Positions 60,691 through 64,000 of a stretch of DNA of 64,000 bases are shown here, one piece after another. The notes under the pieces were generated by a model. That model was not told the DNA's origin. It saw only the letters and a program-made list of their open reading frames with translations, and did not search any database. The position numbers and the translations under genes are program-made. Positions within the stretch are counted from its first letter, which is position 1; every line of letters begins with the position of its first letter. Source of the stretch: Trebonia sp963771985 (GTDB taxonomy: Bacteria; Actinomycetota; Actinomycetes; Streptosporangiales; Streptosporangiaceae); assembly GCA_963771985.1 (NCBI GenBank), contig CAVYVO010000032.1:248001-312000 (forward strand). Direction: 5' to 3'.

Positions 60691-62460
60691 GTGACCGAGG
60701 AGGAATGGCGGGCGCCCCGTGTGCTCCTAACCGTCGACCTGGTGATCCTGACCATCCGGGATGCGGGCCTGCACGTGCTGCTGGTCGAGCGCGGCGTCGG
60801 ACCCTATGCGGCGATGATGGCGCTGCCCGGCGGCTTCCTGCGCGACGAGGCGGAACCCCTTCCGGCGGCGGCCCGCCGTGAGCTGTACGAAGAGGCCGGG
60901 CTAGACGCAGACACGCTGCACCTGGAGGAGTTCGGCGTCTACGGCGACCCGGGGCGCGACCCGCGAGGGCGGGTGGTGTCCGTCGCCTACCTGGCGATCA
61001 TGCCACGGCTTCCGGACCCGGTAGCCGGAACGGATGCCGCCGACGCGCGATGGGTGCGGGCCGACGACGTCCTGATCGGGCGCATGAGGGTTGCGTTCGA
61101 CCACCAGCGCATCATCGCCGACGGGGTGGAACGCGCCCGCCGCAAGCTGGAGAATTCCGCGCTGGCCACCGCCTTCTGCGGCCCAGTCTTCACGATCGCC
61201 GAACTCCAGCAGGTCTACGAGGCCGTCTGGGGCATCCCCCTCGATCCCCGGAACTTCTACCGCAAGATCCAGGGCACCCGCGACTTCGTCATCCCGGCCG
61301 GCGCCGCCAAGCGGACAGGAACCGGTCGTCCCGCCCGGCTCTTCCGTGCGGGACCCGGTACGGTGCTCAACCCGCCCATGACTCGTCCCGCCGATCAACC
61401 CCCGCCAGCAGGAAGCACGCCCATGAACGAGAAGACCATCGTCGTCCTCACGGCCATGAACCTGGAGTACAACGCGATGAAAGGGCACCTGTCCTACGTC
61501 ACCGTCCAGACACACCCGATGGGAACCCGCTTCGAGGTCGGGCACCTCGAAGACGGAGGCTGCCGGGTTGCCCTGGCCTTGGTTGGCAAGGGCAACCAGG
61601 CCGCCGCGGTCCTCACCGAACGCGCGGTGGCCCAGTACGGCCCGGTCGCCGTCCTCTTCGTCGGCGTCGCGGGCGCGCTGCAGCCGCACGTGGCCCTCGG
61701 CGATGTGGTGGTGGCCACTCACGTCTACGCGTACCACGGCGCGACCAGCACCGACGACGGGACCAGCGCCCGGCCGCGCACCTGGGAGCTCTCACACCCC
61801 GCCCACCAGATCGCCGCGCATGTGGACCGCGACGTCGACTGGACTCGTCAGCTCCCTAACGATGGGCCCGCGCCGCGCGTGCACTTCGGGCCGGTCGCCG
61901 CCGGGGAGATCGCCCACTATTCGGCGACCTCCGACGCGCGTCAGTGGCTGCGCGAGCATTACAACGACGCGGTCGCGGTCGAGATGGAGGCGGCCGGGGT
62001 GGCCCAGGCCGGCCACCTGAACGACGCCCTGCCCGCCATCATGGTCCGGGGCATCAGCGACTACGCGGACGAGACCAAGCCCGCGACCGACGCCGAGGGC
62101 TGGCAGCCCCGGGCGGTGGCCAGCGCCGCCGCCTTCGCCGCGGCTCTCGCCGCGTCCCTCGCGGAGGAATTGAATCCGCCGGCCACGAGCACCGCGGGAT
62201 CTCAGTCGGTCGGCCCCTTCAACTACGCCGCCGGCAACGCCCGCGTCGGAGTCCAGGGCCAGCACGTCACCATCCACGGCGGCATCCAGCTCGGCGGATC
62301 AGGCAAGGACGGCGGGACGACCGCCGGGATGGCCAACGCTGAGGTCCGCCCCGGCAAGCTCAGGATCATCCTGAACGGATCGCGCCGTCTCCTCCGCGAC
62401 ATAGCAGACCTGGCCGCTTCGGCAACAGCGATCATCACCGCTATCCGGACCGCCGCATGA
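60691..62460 (+). CDS. NUDIX-winged helix-nucleoside phosphorylase fusion with C-terminal signalling-type motif
   Basis: 589 residues from GTG 60691. Residues 10-150: NUDIX fold, box GGFLRDEAEPLPAAARRELY then EEAGL. Residues 160-225: winged helix (FTIAELQQVYEAVWGIPLDP, RNFYRKIQGT), together like NrtR. Residues 245-490: PNP/MTAN-type domain (VVLTAMNLEYNAMKGHL, ALVGKGNQAAAVLTERAV, FVGVAGALQPHVALGDVVVA, VAVEMEAAGVAQAGH, MVRGISDYADETKPAT) with the usual Glu and Asp of nucleosidases. Residues about 511-537 carry GNARVGVQGQHVTIHGG, matched at the start of the next gene, and a short tail follows. ATG 61423 with AGGAAG upstream could give a separate PNP protein. It overlaps the next gene by 4 nt. Confidence 0.88.
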   Translation: MTEEEWRAPRVLLTVDLVILTIRDAGLHVLLVERGVGPYAAMMALPGGFLRDEAEPLPAAARRELYEEAGLDADTLHLEEFGVYGDPGRDPRGRVVSVAYLAIMPRLPDPVAGTDAADARWVRADDVLIGRMRVAFDHQRIIADGVERARRKLENSALATAFCGPVFTIAELQQVYEAVWGIPLDPRNFYRKIQGTRDFVIPAGAAKRTGTGRPARLFRAGPGTVLNPPMTRPADQPPPAGSTPMNEKTIVVLTAMNLEYNAMKGHLSYVTVQTHPMGTRFEVGHLEDGGCRVALALVGKGNQAAAVLTERAVAQYGPVAVLFVGVAGALQPHVALGDVVVATHVYAYHGATSTDDGTSARPRTWELSHPAHQIAAHVDRDVDWTRQLPNDGPAPRVHFGPVAAGEIAHYSATSDARQWLREHYNDAVAVEMEAAGVAQAGHLNDALPAIMVRGISDYADETKPATDAEGWQPRAVASAAAFAAALAASLAEELNPPATSTAGSQSVGPFNYAAGNARVGVQGQHVTIHGGIQLGGSGKDGGTTAGMANAEVRPGKLRIILNGSRRLLRDIADLAASATAIITAIRTAA

Positions 62461-64000
62461 CCATCCCGGGCAGCCAGCCCTATAACAGCGCAAGCGGTAA
62501 CGCGCAGGTCGGGGTGCAAGGGCAGTACGTCACCATCGAGGGCGACGTCAAGGTAACGGCGGCCCCAGACGAATCGCCCGACGCCAAGTACAACGCCGGC
62601 GTAGAGAACCTGAAAAGCCACAATCCGGGCCAGGCACGCGAGCTCATCTGGCAAGCCATGATGGGCTGGGAGACCATGCCAGACGGCACGGTGACCAGCA
62701 AGGTTTTGTTTCACTGGCTGGTCGCGATGCTCAGCGGCCGGACCGTACGCCAGTTCTCCAGAGAAGAGATCGGCCAGCTGCGGCACTTCCGTTCCCGGCA
62801 TGCCGAGACTGGGGGTGACGAGTGGACGGAGGGCGTCCGGCTCGTCTACCAGCTTCTCGACTCGGTGCTCCGATCCCCGGCAGACAAGGCCGGACTGAAG
62901 ACCGACTTGTCTTTCCTGATCGGGAAATTCGATGACCTCGGGAAAGAACAGCGTGACTTGCTGCTCCCGCTTGATCTCTTTCTCAGCGGCCCCCGCAAGG
63001 ATGAGATGTGGCGGGATGAGCTCGAACGTGCTGCGTCCAGTCGGCACTCCAACGGCCGGCTGGAACACGCCTGGATGTTCTTCCACCCGGACCCGGACAA
63101 GGTGGTCCTCCCCGAGCCCCGGACCGGACGAGTCACCGCCGCCGACCGGCGATGGATGCGGTTCAGCATGGCCTTGTTCGCGGTGCTGGCCGGGTACGTT
63201 GGCCTGGAACTGCTCGCGCATGGCGCCGTACTTGGCCTGCTCGGTTACGTGGTCGGCCTGACCGGCGGCATCGTTGCTGCCGCGGGTGACCTGGAATTGC
63301 GGTCCCGGCTGGAACGGCACCCGCCGCCCCGGCCCGTAGTTACTCCTGATGAGGAGTTCGCCAAGGAACTCACCAGACGGATCGACAAGCTGTTCCAGAA
63401 ATATTTCGACAAGTATGAACCGGTTGAGGCTAGGCGAAAGCTGTGGGAGGACGCCGCCGGTGAGGCCCGTCAGTCAAGCCGCGACGAGATCATCGGGATC
63501 TGCCTCACCAACGGATTCTCCGCTGACCGGGTTGCCTGGCTTATCCGCCACGAGGTTTGCCTGCTGAACCAGCACTGGCGAGACGGATCCCTGCGGCTAC
63601 CTCCGCCGCTACTGCAGCCTCGACGGGATGCGGTAGCGGCTCGCCAGGTCGGGCTGGCCATGCTGGTACTCGGCTTCGCGCTGGCCGTGCTCACGGCGCG
63701 GACCCACCTTCTGGGCTTCGCTGTCGTCCTGCTGAGCGCCGTCTGGGCGTGGCACCGCTGGTTCAAGGTCAGCCTGGAATTCAGGCGCGATGCCGCCGAA
63801 AAACAGGAGCGTGACCGTCGGCAGGCGGGCATCGACAAGGCGCACAGGTCGTGGAGCGCCCGGCTGAAGGACCGGCCCAAGGACGCCCAGATGGCCGCAT
63901 GGCTGGAGAGCGATCGGACGGTCCTGCTGGGGATGGCCCTTGACTACTTCAACCTGCCCCGGAGCCGTCTGGTCGCGCATGGGTTCCTCGAAAAACCCGC
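62457..64000 (+). CDS. Motif-bearing 4-TM protein, partial at window end
   Basis: 514 codons without stop, so the 3' end is outside. ATG overlaps the preceding TGA (ATGA). Residues 14-30 are GNAQVGVQGQYVTIEGD, near-identical to the motif near the end of the upstream protein. Residues 40-230 are mostly helical (NAGVENLKSHNPGQARELIW, LVYQLLDSVLRSPADKAGLK). Two membrane helices at about 236-275 (MALFAVLAGYVGLELLAHGA, VLGLLGYVVGLTGGIVAAAG), a charged stretch, and two more at about 399-437 (VGLAMLVLGFALAVLTARTH, LLGFAVVLLSAVWAWHRWF). No enzyme motif visible yet. Probably a membrane partner of the NUDIX-PNP protein. Confidence 0.8.
   Translation, partial: MTIPGSQPYNSASGNAQVGVQGQYVTIEGDVKVTAAPDESPDAKYNAGVENLKSHNPGQARELIWQAMMGWETMPDGTVTSKVLFHWLVAMLSGRTVRQFSREEIGQLRHFRSRHAETGGDEWTEGVRLVYQLLDSVLRSPADKAGLKTDLSFLIGKFDDLGKEQRDLLLPLDLFLSGPRKDEMWRDELERAASSRHSNGRLEHAWMFFHPDPDKVVLPEPRTGRVTAADRRWMRFSMALFAVLAGYVGLELLAHGAVLGLLGYVVGLTGGIVAAAGDLELRSRLERHPPPRPVVTPDEEFAKELTRRIDKLFQKYFDKYEPVEARRKLWEDAAGEARQSSRDEIIGICLTNGFSADRVAWLIRHEVCLLNQHWRDGSLRLPPPLLQPRRDAVAARQVGLAMLVLGFALAVLTARTHLLGFAVVLLSAVWAWHRWFKVSLEFRRDAAEKQERDRRQAGIDKAHRSWSARLKDRPKDAQMAAWLESDRTVLLGMALDYFNLPRSRLVAHGFLEKP

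Overview
The window is high-GC actinomycete DNA. Evidence is the GC-rich codon use, a DUF397 gene beside XRE/DUF5753 regulators, DUF2637-type membrane proteins of plasmid transfer, STAS anti-sigma antagonists and a WD40 STAND ATPase. The genus cannot be told from sequence alone. It is accessory DNA, a mosaic of plasmid or integrative-element modules, insertion sequences and decayed genes, with no rRNA genes, no complete tRNA, no CRISPR array and almost no housekeeping genes.

Layout. 0.1-3.4 kb: a lower-GC pair of unknown genes with palindromic repeats, a frameshifted XRE/DUF5753 regulator with its DUF397 partner, and small ORFs. 3.4-12 kb: a graveyard with fragments of a DHA2 transporter, a B/F-type sigma factor, an NTF2-like protein, a TPR protein and a VOC protein, around two STAS paralogues that bracket a large two-frame transposase, plus an intact DEAD-box helicase. 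11.9-12.1 kb: a tRNA 3'-half with tandem GAGCCAA repeats, like an integrase att half-site. 12-22 kb: methyltransferases, NUDIX, a Clp-N protein, a 40-residue Cys-containing peptide, and two proteins sharing an unrecognised domain, one membrane-anchored and one fused to an HTH. The second heads an operon interrupted by a 950-bp IS. 23-28 kb: an endonuclease-like gene split by an ISKra4-type element, and two truncated tyrosine integrases.

28.6-48.6 kb is a conjugative-element backbone, almost all on the minus strand: excisionase-like HTH, Prim-Pol, VirD4/TraG-like coupling ATPase, DUF2637 proteins, XRE regulator, M50-like protease and a 1457-residue MobF (TrwC-type) relaxase-helicase. A 3,453-bp transposon (DDE transposase, ExeA/TniB-like ATPase, DUF6431 protein) sits in one of its HTH genes, and its ends and 5-bp target duplication can be read exactly. 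Upstream of the relaxase is a 443-bp non-autonomous element with 14-bp inverted ends.

50-64 kb carries signalling or conflict-type genes: a 1386-residue nSTAND/WD40 protein with an N-terminal glycine-rich segment, an IS1634-type transposase, a 4-TM protein with a C-terminal zinc ribbon, and divergently a NUDIX-winged helix-nucleoside phosphorylase fusion overlapping by 4 nt a membrane-protein gene that runs off the window. These last two proteins share a short GNAxVGVQGQxVTI motif, one at its C-terminal side and the other at its N terminus. That layout resembles amyloid-type signalling motifs that couple NLR-like sensors to effectors, and it is my best candidate for an undescribed system. Several genes carry apparent single-base frameshifts, so gene decay and assembly indels both need to be considered.
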